Assembly: GCA_030407315.1 (NCBI GenBank)
Contig: JALQPE010000706.1
Span: forward strand, 30,982 to 94,981
Reading direction: 5' to 3'
From: Asparagopsis taxiformis
Lineage: Eukaryota; Rhodophyta; Florideophyceae; Bonnemaisoniales; Bonnemaisoniaceae
Length of the DNA stretch: 64,000 bases
Positions 19,219 through 29,677 of the stretch are shown piece by piece. Numbering within the stretch: position 1 is the first letter of the stretch; each line of letters starts with the position of its first letter. Both the position numbers and the translations under genes were made by a program. A model generated the notes under the pieces. It was not told the origin of the DNA, did not search any database, and saw only the letters and a program-made list of their open reading frames with translations.

Positions 19219-20259
19219 TCACTTTAAACAATTCCAACCCCCATTACACCGTTGCCCCTTCAATTTCTCCTCCCCCGCCCCGATCATAAAATACAACAAC
19301 GTTCCACAAACCACAATTCCAGCCCCCACAAACACCAGTCCGTCCGCACGACCGCCAAACATCCACGCAGAAAGCACCACCAGCGCCACGGTCGCCGCGC
19401 CCGTCGCGATGTTCTTCACGACCGCGTCTGCGTATTTGTACACCACATTGATCGCGACGCCCAGAAGCGCGTTGGACAGCACGACGCCGACCGCGCGTGC
19501 ATCATACCCGTGCAGAAAGGGCTGCGCGGCGCGCTGCGTCGCGCGCATGCCGCAAAACGCCGCCGCGTTTAGCAGCGTGCCGAATAGATACAGATGCACG
19601 TTCTTTGTCGCCAATCCAGCGCCGTGAAACCGCTTCACGACATGCTCGTTCCACACATTGGCCGCGCTCGAATTGAGCACGCTCATCCATAGCACGCCGT
19701 AGACACGTGCGTGTAGATGCGGCCGCCCCATGCAGCCGTCGTATTGCGCGACGATCAGCCCCAGCATCTGCACCACCATCGTCGTCCAGCGCGCAATGCT
19801 CAGACGGAATCCGCGTACAAGATACAGCAGCATCGCGCTGATGATCGTCGATCCGCTTTTGATCACCGCGATGCTCCCCGGGTCCGCCCGCGCGTACAGC
19901 CAGAATGTTATGCCGTTGTTGATGCAGTAGATGCTCGCGAGACAAAACATGTGCAGGAGTAGTGGCGCAGAGCTTTCGTCGAGGAGTGTTTGTTGGGCGT
20001 TTTGTATGCTGCCGCTTTTGTGTAGTAGATAGCCGATGCTGAGAAGCACTTTGAGTGCTTCGCTTAGTACTAATGAACTTTGCGGCGAAAAGTTATAGAC
20101 GCCGTTGTGTTGCGCGCTTTTTAGTATCACTGCCGCCAAGATTTGCACACATGTTAATCCGATGCATGCGACTATTTTTGTTCGTACGGGGTATTCCGTT
20201 GCTTTACGAACGTCGTGTGAGCTGCTGCTTTGTGGTTTGCATTCCATTGATACGACCAT
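19219..20259 (-). CDS. Nucleotide-sugar transporter, SLC35A-like
   Basis: About 346 residues from ATG 20259 (MVVSMECK); an ATG four codons further in is an alternative, and the upstream GTG extension is unlikely. Hydrophobic segments are spread through the protein (about eight to ten), as in the drug/metabolite transporter fold. Diagnostic stretches are SSLVLSEALKVLLSIGYLL in the first third and INVVYKYADAVVKNIATGAA near the C-terminus, which match the KYAD-x-x-VK signature of the CMP-sialate/UDP-galactose transporter family. The protein should exchange a nucleotide sugar (substrate not predictable) for the nucleoside monophosphate across Golgi or ER membranes, supplying glycosylation or wall-polysaccharide synthesis. 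GC is higher than in the neighbouring intergenic DNA. Confidence 0.85.
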   Translation of the reverse strand: MVVSMECKPQSSSSHDVRKATEYPVRTKIVACIGLTCVQILAAVILKSAQHNGVYNFSPQSSLVLSEALKVLLSIGYLLHKSGSIQNAQQTLLDESSAPLLLHMFCLASIYCINNGITFWLYARADPGSIAVIKSGSTIISAMLLYLVRGFRLSIARWTTMVVQMLGLIVAQYDGCMGRPHLHARVYGVLWMSVLNSSAANVWNEHVVKRFHGAGLATKNVHLYLFGTLLNAAAFCGMRATQRAAQPFLHGYDARAVGVVLSNALLGVAINVVYKYADAVVKNIATGAATVALVVLSAWMFGGRADGLVFVGAGIVVCGTLLYFMIGAGEEKLKGQRCNGGWNCLK

Positions 20260-21054
20260 TTGAACTGCGCCCGATCTATGTCGCACGTTCGATCGGTGGC
20301 ACGCGTGCTTATCTAGCTTGCGCTCCTTGCATGGATTGTGTTGTATCACAGATGAAGAGCAGCATCAATTGTGCGCGCAACTGTCTTATTGCTGACTGGT
20401 AATCATTTTGTCTCCGATGCTGAGCAAAGTGGCTTGAAGTCTCTCTACCATGAGATTCAATCTCAAAGTCTGTATGATACAGTATTACATATACCAAATT
20501 TAAATATTATAAAATTAACCGTGTTGTAACGGCTTCCCCTGTCCTCGTTATTACTCCGACTCTTAATCCGTCAAATCTTTCACCCGCGACCAGCGATCCG
20601 TCCGTCCTCGTTTCTCAAGTAACACCATCATCAACCCGCTCGAGTATCGACGGACATTTCTCTGCGTCCCATATATCTCACAACTAACTACATCGTCAAC
20701 GTATCAAGTTTATCCGATCTCTCATTCCCAAATGTCACTGCTCTCACTTTTCCAATATAGACGACCGATATCCTCTGTATCGATACGGTGGCCGCACCAT
20801 CACCCCCAGACAGTCCGTCTGATACACACTGTACACTCCATTTGATCGACTAACTGCCGCATTTCACCCGCACCATCCTCCAGCGAAACCCTCGACGACT
20901 CGCACGATGTACGGAAACAAGCCTTTAAAACTGTACATATCATCTGCGCTCAAACAACCCATCCATGTTCCCCAGCCACGAACAGTAAAGCCATCACGAT
21001 CATCAAGCGCACGTCAAACAATCACATTCAATTCGCAGTCATCGCCCGTACGCC
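20260..21054. other. Divergent intergenic region without a supported gene
   Basis: About 800 bp between the starts of the minus-strand transporter gene and the plus-strand membrane-protein gene, so it should contain both promoters. It is AT-richer near 20490-20530. No clear core element or RNA gene was recognised. Confidence 0.4.
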
Positions 21055-22335
21055 ATGCAGATATCCGTCCCGTTGGCATCAGCGCTTCTTGGGTTTCTGG
21101 TAAGTGCGCTCGCGTACCCGCTGGAAAAGTCTCTGAAAAAATATGCAAACAGTCTCGCAATGCACATGACGCTTCTTCGTGGATATAAATTTACATATCG
21201 TCCGCTCAATTCACGTTCAACTTTATTCACCTGGCAGACCGCATATGAAACTATGTTTCGAATCCTCATATATGCTCCATTATTGGCGTTTTCGGTCATT
21301 GCCGGTTTCTCAATCGAAGGCGTCAGCGTTCAGCCGACAAGCCCATTGAGGACTGTGCTGTATACCGCGTGTAATGGCTGCGAGGCGACCGTCTCGCATG
21401 GCAACTTGATTCAGGCGCGACTGGCCTTGGTGAGCAATCGAGTCACGACGCGTGCCCGCTTGGAGTTGTGGGGCGGATTTATCGGCGATCTTGCCAGGGA
21501 AAATGCTGGTATTTTGGACTCGCTTCGTCCAGCTTGGGATCTTGTGGGGGAGGAGAAGTTGCTGGAGTTGAATTTAACGACGGTGACTGCGTTTCAGAAC
21601 ATGGTTACGGTACGACTTGTGGAAAAGGAAATTACTGAGCTGGGGACTGATTATAAAGTGACAATTGAGGGTAGGAATACCACCGATGATCATCTGCGCG
21701 GTGAGAAAGTTCTCAAAGGTTCATTGATATCTAACGAGGATACTGCGGTGTGTCAGATCGGGTGTAGCGACGAGTCAAGATCGCACATCACGGTGATAAA
21801 TTTAATCGTCGGTCCCGTCCAACCATGTCCACTCGCGTTGGAAAATTGGAACGAGGTCGACCGATCTGCCTTCTCGGTGCAGATAGTATCAGCGCACAAA
21901 TCGTTCGATCTGTTCTCCACGCTGCAGAGAGCTGCCTTAAACAGTATGGAACTGTGCAATAGTAATGTTCGTACGTTGGGTAGCGAGCTCGCGTTTCTGA
22001 ATATGCGTGTGGTGGAAAACGTGACCGTGGAGGTTAAGAGTGAGAGTAAGGTCGTTGCACAATTTCGTGCCATGTATTTCATAGGTATTCTGGCGCCGAT
22101 AATTGTGCTGCTTATGGTGTGGGGTTGTGTGACGACAACGGGGCGGATGACTATGTTGGGAAATGCGCCCGTTTTTGAAAGCATCGTGGATGTGATTCGG
22201 GGGACGAAGAGCGTCGGCGTTCTGGAAATGAAGATTGTCGATGGTGCTCGGTGGTTGGTGATTGACGGAGAACGAGACATTAGAATTGAAGATGTTGGAA
22301 ACTCGAGTTGGGAAGAACGCGACAATGCTATGTAA
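21055..22335 (+). CDS. Unknown 426-residue membrane protein
   Basis: An intact ORF from ATG 21055. Three hydrophobic segments are visible: residues ~5-20 (PLASALLGFLVSALAY), ~70-88 (ILIYAPLLAFSVIAGF) and ~345-362 (MYFIGILAPIIVLLMVWGC). Between the second and third lies a ~255-residue soluble region with paired cysteines (CNGC, CQIGC) and several N-x-S/T sites (NLTTVT, NTT, NVTVE), so this loop is probably lumenal or extracellular and glycosylated, with a short cytosolic C-terminus. I do not recognise the family. Lineage-restricted membrane proteins of this shape are plausible in red algae, but that is inference. Confidence 0.65.
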   Translation: MQISVPLASALLGFLVSALAYPLEKSLKKYANSLAMHMTLLRGYKFTYRPLNSRSTLFTWQTAYETMFRILIYAPLLAFSVIAGFSIEGVSVQPTSPLRTVLYTACNGCEATVSHGNLIQARLALVSNRVTTRARLELWGGFIGDLARENAGILDSLRPAWDLVGEEKLLELNLTTVTAFQNMVTVRLVEKEITELGTDYKVTIEGRNTTDDHLRGEKVLKGSLISNEDTAVCQIGCSDESRSHITVINLIVGPVQPCPLALENWNEVDRSAFSVQIVSAHKSFDLFSTLQRAALNSMELCNSNVRTLGSELAFLNMRVVENVTVEVKSESKVVAQFRAMYFIGILAPIIVLLMVWGCVTTTGRMTMLGNAPVFESIVDVIRGTKSVGVLEMKIVDGARWLVIDGERDIRIEDVGNSSWEERDNAM

Positions 22336-24564
22336 CAAAAATTTGTTGTATGGATCCTAATCAGACTTGGAGTGGTGTAATTGATGGGGTAGTACGGGGC
22401 GCCGTGCACGAATAAGATGGAATGACGGACGGTGATAATACGAGATGCTGATTGTTGGACATGGTATCAAGTTTACCGTGCAGGGAGGGTACTATGCTGT
22501 GCTATTTCAGTGTCTGACTCGATGCTGCACCCCGTCGCTCTATAGCTGATACCAAGTTGTGTGATGTTTCAAATCAGTAGGTTTGATCGAGGAAAGTTGC
22601 AGCTGCATTGCGCTATCGTAGTCTTGACAGATGACGGTTGGCAGCCAGGAAGCAACTTGCTTCAACCAACAGCACTACTCGCTTGTTCTCGACCGGATGT
22701 GATCCAACACTCGCTGGATGATCCGGGTCGGATGTCGGAGAAATTCGGGAATAGCGTGACAACCAACCATGCTCTTCCGCTAATAAGCATGACGTGGTGC
22801 CGTGATCAAGGGCGCAATACCGAGGCTTTTGTGCGCCCCACAGCAACAGACCTTACAGCGCCGTTTGCAACCGGGGGTGTCCGCTCTTGTTCACTTGCTC
22901 CCATTTTGCAGATTGCAAGGCACAGATTTGTTCAGTCAACAAGCGCAAAGCCTTTGTCGACGTGGACATTTCGATACAATAACAACATAGCTGTAAACTT
23001 CTCACCGCACATCCAACATGTACAGGCTTTGCTGGATGCCACAGGCACACCAATTCAAACATCTTACATATCCCTGCTATAATTGGACGGTCTACCACCC
23101 ATGCGGGTGACCTTCACTCCTCCTGAAAGCCCCATCCGTTGTTCCATGCCTTCTACAATGAGAATTCGCTTCAAATGAACATTCCACCATTTCCCCACCC
23201 GCTTTTTCAACCTCACCCACTCTATTAGCCGACAACACCCATTCCCGCACCCGATAGCCGCTTGCCATCATATCTCAACCATTACACTCCGCCGACTCAT
23301 TCGCCCATCGCGCCTCAGTAACAACCGCCACCACTGCTACAATCCAGGTTATCACACACGCCACCGCAACGCCCCCATACTACTTGTTCCAATTTATGTC
23401 TCCGCCTGCTCACCTGCTGAAGCATCTGATGGATCATACACCATATGTCTTACCATGGCGTCTATACCACACATTCCTAATATGCTTCGACGATTCCCAA
23501 ATGCAAAACCATTGCATATGTGAAAAGTTCGCATGTTTGAAACCCATAAACCAACAGTAACACCATTTCCCCGAAAAACTTCCCTCCTTTCCTCCTGGAC
23601 AGCAGACCCCTCGCGTCTGCGCACTTCCAATTCCGTCACGGGTTTATGATCAACAAAAATGCTCGCCACAATCGTATGAAAGAGACCGACGGACCAGCAA
23701 AACCTCAGCTGCTGCACAATGACTCTGCAGGCCACAATTGGCTCGGATATCTCTGGGACATCGTCTGATGATACGGAAACAGTACCCTGATGTGTGTGCA
23801 AAACAATTCATATTTTATTTATGTCGAGTAGGGATTTGGGAAAATTGTATTCTCATCATGCGCATAACACATCACTACTATTTCTCGCCAGCTTCTCAGT
23901 ATAGCGCACATATTGTGGTGTGGTCGTGGAGGAGCTGCAACCGTCGAGCACGATGCCTAGCGCGAAGATTATTTCGCAGAATCTTTTCGGTAATGCGGGT
24001 TTATTTGCGCGTTTGCCGTATGAGAGAGTTGGCTTTGACGGCGTCCAGGTGCATGGTTGTGTTGGCGTTTTGGAGTGGTTAGGAGCGAGATGATGTGGCG
24101 ATGTGGTGAGCAAGGATAGGATTGGAGAATGTTATACAGGAATTTGTGTTGGAGGAAACGAAGGGGGAGAGGGATGTTGCCGGTTAGGTAAGTGTTTGGT
24201 AGTATAGGATAGGGGACTCGGGAAATCGATGTTAGTTTAGGTGGTTTCAGGATGGGGCGATGAGAACTGCAGAGTACTGCTATGGTTTGGAAAGGTGAGG
24301 AATTTTGTCGGTGGGGAGCTGAAGGATATCTTGGTGAGGAAAGAAAATTTGATGGCAGAGTAAAGCATTTCGATGGAGGAAATGGTGGTTGTGCGTGTTT
24401 TTGGGATGATTTGCGTTAGAAATGCGATGTTGTCAGGGAAAATGAAAATGGGATGGGGTCTATCATCGAGGAAATTTGGAGACGACGAAATATTGAGCTA
24501 GTTAGAATGAAGGGATGTGTGAAAATGGGATTTTTCGTAAGCATTGGAGGGAATAGCGATAAGA
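22336..24564. other. Region without a supported gene
   Basis: About 2.2 kb. Several ORFs of 60-170 codons lie on both strands (for example near 22564-23082 and 23394-23801), but none has a recognisable motif and they overlap one another. The right part (24100-24560) is G/A-rich and low in complexity. No element border was identified before 24565. Confidence 0.5.
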
Positions 24565-24802
24565 TAATGTTAGATTATCCTCGGATTCGCACCTTCCCAT
24601 ACCCACAGTATTTTAGGTAGCGTGACAGGTGGCCACACTAATATTGATTCTCTGATATTTTTTTGAGACCACAACCTAAAGTTAATCTAAAGTTAATCAA
24701 AGCACCAGTGCCAGCCAGAACATGTAATTTTCAATTACAGACAGTTTAGATAAATTAAAGTAGGTTTGAATTACTAGTAACTTGGAATAATTACAATTAC
24801 AA

Positions 24803-25114
24803 GTATGCAGAGTTCGGGTAACTAAAATTGAGGCTGAATGAGGGGGTCGAAAGACAGGCTGTCCTTCGGCTCACCGCCGCCGGCCAGCGCGCGACAGACC
24901 CGCTGAGTGATGGCCAGGTCGAGGGACAGCGTGTCCCTAGGGGTGTGCAAGTGACAGCCTGTCACACGAAGTATGCAAAGTTCGGGTAACTAAAATTGAG
25001 ACTCAATGGGGGGGGGGGGGGGGGGTCGAAAGACACGCTCTCCCTCGGCTCGCCACCGCTGGCCAGCGCGCTAATGACCCGCTGAGTTCTAGCCGGCTCG
25101 AGGGACAGCCTGTC
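24803..25114. repeat. Two diverged ~165-bp tandem units with GACAG-N-CTGTC palindromes
   Basis: Unit 1 begins TATGCAGAGTTCGGGTAAC near 24804 and unit 2 TATGCAAAGTTCGGGTAAC near 24972. Each contains G-run, GTCGAAAGACA, a GC-rich GGCCAGCGCG stretch and terminal GACAG-C/G-CTGTC palindromes (24853-24863, 24951-24965, 25104-25114). Unit 2 has an 18-base G run (25008-25025), which is 7 in the second copy near 44991. The array is conserved in the other copy (from ~44785), so it belongs to the element's end region. Confidence 0.65.
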
Positions 25115-25405
25115 AAAAGAAAACTGGTGATGTCATACTGTGTGGTGCCGTTCTTGCAAATTAGATCGGGCCAATGCTATTTTATGGATTTCGAGGACGT
25201 TTACCGTGGCAAATATCGCATTCTTGGACGAATGTATTGGCCATGTTGTTCCTAGTCTGCTATATCTATTTTTACCAGAAAAAATTTGAGAAAAAATCAA
25301 TGACGTTTAATCAAGCAGCTAGCATGATATTCAAACTATGCGTAATTCAATGGATTCAAACGGGGCAAAAGCAAACTATCAATTCTGGCTTCTACTAGGG
25401 GCAGC

Positions 25406-26689
25406 TCATGTAGTCGTTGAGCGGCGATTGGCGCGGGGCACGACCTTTCCATGGTTGTGGCACCCCTGTCGCACACTAACCCAAGTTTCCGGGGCTTCTG
25501 GTGTCGTATTGCGCAATAAGCGGAGGTTGGCTTTCACCTTACACGCGGCCCTATCCTCATTTGCAAGGCGCCTGAAGCACTTGAGCTCCACACGCTTCAC
25601 AAACGGGCCCCTTCTGTACTCATATTTCGCATGGTTTTGAAAGTACTCCCCTTTGACCGCAAAAGCTGCCTGAAAAGCTTCCACCGAAACAACTTGTTCT
25701 CCAAATGCGAGAATATAAGAAATATCCGAATCGAAACGTAGATTGTTGCGGCCACCGTCGGTAGTGTCACGGGGTAGGGGGAAACGTATTTTTAGAGTGA
25801 TTAGATGTATAACATCCAAATCAGAGACACGAAGGCGGCGATTCGGGGCCAAATTTCGAGCTTGCGTCTCGTACGTTGCCACAACACACTTGAAGAATGC
25901 CAAAACAGCATCACGGCGTAAATCAGCGGTCAGCTTCTTAGCGTAGTCCATGAACGACATGTCGTTTTCTTGTAGATATTTCGTGTCCTCGATATATGTG
26001 AATGTAGTCAGGCCGCCAACGGTCAGTGCAAAATGACTGATAGTTGAAATAACGTAATAACCACAGCTATTAACGTCCACTTGGGTCCTGTAATGTAGCA
26101 CGTCGGTCATGTAGTTCGAGTTCATAATTTGCCACGTAGAACCAGTGATGGCATCTAAAACGGACTTCACGACTGACAAAATGTCTCCGAAACCTTGTGG
26201 CGACTGTTGACCAAGGCTATCGGCCCAGTAGATTCTTGCGGAACTGAAACCTGGGAGCGACGAGTCGTTACTCGAAACAACGAGACACCAATGACGTTCA
26301 TGGGCCATCGGAATGAGTACGGTACGAGTATCACTGCAACGTAGAAGTGGACTGATGCGGTCCACAAGGCCAGACAAGATGTTTTCGTGTAATGTCTTGT
26401 CTGCCTGCGTAGCAGCGCTGATGAACTTGACAGATGTCGACGGCGGGACGACCACAGTGCCCAATGGAAAGTCCATTTGTGAAAGGGCACCCAATAGAAT
26501 GTGGTCATCCATCATGTGATCATTCCTCACTTGAAGTAGCCAATTGGGAACGAGATCGTTTGCGCTCCGTGCGCTGTCACTACTCTTGAAGATTTTCTCC
26601 ACGTATTGACGGATATATTCGTTCTCCGTGTCGACCCCAAGCGACTGGAGCCGACGTGTAGTGAGCGACAGCGATGGAGTTCGGGACAT
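25406..26689 (-). CDS. Ulp1-type (C48) cysteine protease with C-terminal FLYWCH/WRKY-like zinc finger
   Basis: 427 residues from ATG 26689. The catalytic core reads HWCLVV (His133), YWADSLG (Asp157) and NSCGYYV (Cys209), the His-Asp-Cys order of Ulp1/SENP proteases, which cleave SUMO or related ubiquitin-like proteins. The oxyanion glutamine is probably among the residues just before Cys209. Residues ~357-413 form C-x11-C-x27-H-x-H (Cys371, Cys383, His411, His413), resembling the WRKY-GCM1/FLYWCH zinc-binding fold found in MULE-type and other mobile-element proteins, so the protease probably binds DNA. It is last in a three-gene minus-strand set behind the recombinase. A frameshifted copy lies at 45380-46662. 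Ulp1-like proteases are frequent passengers of eukaryotic transposons; a role in evading SUMO-dependent silencing is inference. Confidence 0.85.
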   Translation of the reverse strand: MSRTPSLSLTTRRLQSLGVDTENEYIRQYVEKIFKSSDSARSANDLVPNWLLQVRNDHMMDDHILLGALSQMDFPLGTVVVPPSTSVKFISAATQADKTLHENILSGLVDRISPLLRCSDTRTVLIPMAHERHWCLVVSSNDSSLPGFSSARIYWADSLGQQSPQGFGDILSVVKSVLDAITGSTWQIMNSNYMTDVLHYRTQVDVNSCGYYVISTISHFALTVGGLTTFTYIEDTKYLQENDMSFMDYAKKLTADLRRDAVLAFFKCVVATYETQARNLAPNRRLRVSDLDVIHLITLKIRFPLPRDTTDGGRNNLRFDSDISYILAFGEQVVSVEAFQAAFAVKGEYFQNHAKYEYRRGPFVKRVELKCFRRLANEDRAACKVKANLRLLRNTTPEAPETWVSVRQGCHNHGKVVPRANRRSTTT

Positions 26690-27037
26690 CGTGGTGCGGC
26701 GGTAATAGATAGGATGTAATAGTAGATGTTACACTCTCTCAGCTGCCCCTTTTATGTTGTTCTTCTATCGGACCTGTTCACTCCCTGCATAATCTTGGCA
26801 AGTCTATCGAGCTGTTAGTCTTCCTCATTACCGTAGAAATACACATACTGCATTCTCATTGGATATGAACATATCCATCAATAATCGATGTCATGTACAA
26901 AAATAGTACTTAATTCTCATTGGACAAGGAGTTATCCTATTGCTATTTTCATCATGTACATTTTGGCAGTAATTTGAACAGCTCTCTAGCAAAATAGCCA
27001 GTAGATTCATCAAAATGAGTATACACCTCGATTTTAT
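26690..27037. other. Spacer between protease and 262-residue gene
   Basis: About 350 bp, AT-rich, with repeated ATTCTCATTGGA motifs (near 26853 and 26917). In the second copy the corresponding stretch contains two long palindromes (46756-46844) that are absent here. No gene is visible. Confidence 0.5.
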
Positions 27038-27826
27038 TTATGATAACTGCTTCTCAATAGTACTAAGGGTCTTTCTTCTCTTTCCACCCAGGACTTCCCA
27101 ACGGGCCTCAAAAGCCTCCACTGCTGTGCCCCACTGGACATCCGATCCACTAAATATATCTGGTATATCATCATTGAACGAACAAATTTCACGCATTAGC
27201 CGCTTGTATCGCTGGAACTTGCGTTTGTGGCCCGTTTTAGTCCATTTTGACTCAGTATACTGATCAACGATCACTTTTCGCATGTCTATGTCGTTGAAAA
27301 CACGCACTGGGTGGAACCCCTCTGCAGCGCTTCCGTGGCGCCATAATGACACGAGGCTTGATGCATCCTTCGGTGTTTTTGGAATATATGTTGCTTCCAA
27401 TACTTGGCCCACAGATTTAAGTGTATTAGATGGCCCAGGAGTATCCACCGTAGCCTGATCCGCACTCCCTGATCCAAAGTGTGTCGTAGTCTGACCTATC
27501 GCATCAGATGTATCGTGGCCTGTTCTTGCGGGCATCCCAACGGACCTTGCCAAAGTTGGTACACCTCCTCCATTTGTTCTTCCACTATTTTTAGTTTTTC
27601 TGTCCCGGAGTAGCTCAAATCTAGAGAGTAGCTGGTTGGTCCATATTTCTGCGTCGTTGTTTCCCTCCCCCTTGTACATGTGTAGAGACCGGTTGATCAG
27701 CTTCTGGGCGTCTTCCTCCATAGACAACTGATCTGATAGTGACTCGGCCCTGACTTGTACTGGTTCAATGAACCCTTCTCCACTGCCTCCTCCTTGAATT
27801 CGCTTACTTTCATTCCTTCGCTCCAT
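27038..27826 (-). CDS. Unknown 262-residue element protein
   Basis: The likely start is the ATG at 27826 (MERRNESKRIQ); the frame extends upstream to a GTG at 27880. The N-terminal half is polar and Gly/Ser/Thr-rich (GGGSGEG, NSGRTNGGG) and the C-terminal ~90 residues are more ordered and basic (KWTKTGHKRKFQRYKRLMREI, GKRRKTLS), suggesting a nucleic-acid or protein-binding tail. No family is recognised. It sits between recombinase and Ulp1 protease in the same orientation. Only its last ~20 codons (up to 27093) are retained in the second copy. Confidence 0.6.
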   Translation of the reverse strand: MERRNESKRIQGGGSGEGFIEPVQVRAESLSDQLSMEEDAQKLINRSLHMYKGEGNNDAEIWTNQLLSRFELLRDRKTKNSGRTNGGGVPTLARSVGMPARTGHDTSDAIGQTTTHFGSGSADQATVDTPGPSNTLKSVGQVLEATYIPKTPKDASSLVSLWRHGSAAEGFHPVRVFNDIDMRKVIVDQYTESKWTKTGHKRKFQRYKRLMREICSFNDDIPDIFSGSDVQWGTAVEAFEARWEVLGGKRRKTLSTIEKQLS

Positions 27827-28483
27827 ATCCCGGATGTAGTAGTAAACGCTATAGTTGAGTACCAAACAAGAATAAATCACTTTAATAGAAACTCATGAGT
27901 AGTATTTATCGCGAAAGTATGAACCCGTTACAATCAACGCTTAAAATAGAATCGTAACAGCAGAGATAGATCTAGTAACGGATAGTTGAAAGGTAGCAAT
28001 CAAACTATCCGTTTTCTTCAGTTAGATTATCAACTAACTACTATGAATTTCTGATTGCGCTATAATAACATATTAAGAATATATACTAATTTTTTCACCT
28101 TAGAATAAGACTGAAATTATTCACAGGTGCTGTCTCGAACATGGCTTCAGGGTAGGGTTTGGAGTCCCATGTTCACGCTCCTGAGCCATTGAGGGCTTCC
28201 AGGGCGGGTTCATTTTTTGGCAATGTGTGCTGCGAAAACAAGTGCGTGGAGTTAGAACAGGCTGTCATTCCACTCCGATCGTCATTCCAAATTCTCCACA
28301 TTATAACTGAGGCCGATTTAGCTTACCTCAACTTATCATACCATTAGACAGCCTGTATTTCAGGATACATAAACTGACACTAGTTTGGTACACTGCAATA
28401 ACACTGATAACAATAGATTGGAATCTAATTGTGGTCACTCACTCCCTGTGCGGCACATGTAACGACTTGTTTATTTTGCTTCT
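27827..28483. other. Spacer between the 262-residue gene and the recombinase gene
   Basis: About 660 bp, AT-rich. It includes ACAGGCTGTC (28257) and GACAGCCTGT (28347-28356) near-palindromes 90 bp apart, the same core motif found in the element's left end and in the Ty3 LTRs. No convincing ORF. Confidence 0.45.
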
Positions 28484-29677
28484 CTAGCTGTCACTCTCGT
28501 GTTCTGTCCGTTCCAATTGGACCGTATCAGCATGTCTCAGGAAATCTTCTATATTTGTGAACCTGGGGAGATCTGGTGCACTGCAGTCGTTGTACGCTGC
28601 GCAGTAGTTTGCATATGCATTGGCCCCTGTCATGTGTATTTTTTCCATGACTTGTTCATCGCGTAGCCCAAGCGATCTGTACAGCTGAACCGCTCCCCGT
28701 TTGATTGAGTGGCCCGAGTACATAGTCAGATCTCCTGGGCCGACTCCACACATGCGTAGACGCTCTCGCATGAACTCTGTGAACCTCTTCACGGGCCATG
28801 CTTCTTCCGGCCTTATCATATTCTTTTTGTCTACTGTACAGAACAAGTACCCGGGCCTGTTTCCACGTATACTCAGCCAAGATAGAAGGGCCACGAATGG
28901 ATCAGCGACGACAGCGCTTCGCATTCCAGAGTTTCCGGGCCACTCCTGCAGCCTATACTCTCGGGGCTTCGTAGAGTTTTTAATTGACTCAGTAATTGTA
29001 AGTAGCACACTCCCTGTACCTGTATGGCCCGGATCTATAGTTACATGCGATACTTTGAACTTTCGAACCTCATCATACCTGAGGCCCAGATTCAGTCCTA
29101 CTATCATGATTGCGTGTAGCAGTATATCTCGCATATCTATCTCTGATCCACAGCCCAACCAGAATCGAGACGCGTGTGCGCACACTAGACCCATTGTAAG
29201 AGGCCTGGCCCTTACCTTAGATCTATCAGATTGTGACAAGTGTACTCTATGCGATGCTCGTAGATTCTTGATATCCTCATTTCCTATCAGAGGGTTCCCA
29301 CTTGCTGAACCTTCGCTCATATTCATACTCCACGGCCCACGGTGCCCTGCTTCTTCGTATACGACTCGTAATCCTTGCACGAGAGCCCCTACAGATTCAT
29401 CCGTCATAGCGTCAAGCTTCCCTATCCTGCAATACGTAGATATTAAATTTAGAACTATTTTAGATGAATCAATTGTCACTCTCCCTGGGTCTTCTGATCC
29501 AATTTTCTCGGTAAACTCCTTCAGTAGCTTTGCAGCTCGGTTTTTGTTCTTGATAGACGACTTGGAAGACGCAATGCCGATGAGGGCCGTTTCCGGTAGT
29601 AAATTGGTAGCTGAAACTTCTTGAAATCTGTTACTAGCAGATGCATTTCCCCTCCCTATTCTATTCGTAGATTCCAT
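28484..29677 (-). CDS. Tyrosine recombinase of a mobile element
   Basis: The ATG at 29677 (MESTNRIGRG) gives about 397 residues; an upstream in-frame ATG at 29836 would add 53 poorly structured residues. Box I is IVGLNLGLRYDEV with Arg200. Box II is SGHSIKRGAV with His323; the usual His-x-x-Arg has Lys326 at the Arg place, followed by Arg327. The nucleophile is probably Tyr358 in ANAYANYCAAY. The order and spacing fit the tyrosine recombinase (phage-integrase) fold used by Cryptons, DIRS and related eukaryotic elements, which cut and rejoin DNA through a 3'-phosphotyrosine. No reverse transcriptase lies nearby, which favours a Crypton-like DNA element over DIRS. The His-x-x-Lys variation may lower activity or be lineage-specific. 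Confidence 0.8.
   Translation of the reverse strand: MESTNRIGRGNASASNRFQEVSATNLLPETALIGIASSKSSIKNKNRAAKLLKEFTEKIGSEDPGRVTIDSSKIVLNLISTYCRIGKLDAMTDESVGALVQGLRVVYEEAGHRGPWSMNMSEGSASGNPLIGNEDIKNLRASHRVHLSQSDRSKVRARPLTMGLVCAHASRFWLGCGSEIDMRDILLHAIMIVGLNLGLRYDEVRKFKVSHVTIDPGHTGTGSVLLTITESIKNSTKPREYRLQEWPGNSGMRSAVVADPFVALLSWLSIRGNRPGYLFCTVDKKNMIRPEEAWPVKRFTEFMRERLRMCGVGPGDLTMYSGHSIKRGAVQLYRSLGLRDEQVMEKIHMTGANAYANYCAAYNDCSAPDLPRFTNIEDFLRHADTVQLERTEHESDS

Noticed and set aside
22564..23082. Plus-strand ORF of ~172 codons
   Set aside because: No recognisable domain, competing ORFs on the other strand, and composition like the surrounding noncoding DNA.
25008..25025. G18 run as a regulatory or quadruplex element
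   Set aside because: The second copy has only 7 G at this place, so it is most simply replication slippage; a quadruplex role cannot be argued from it.
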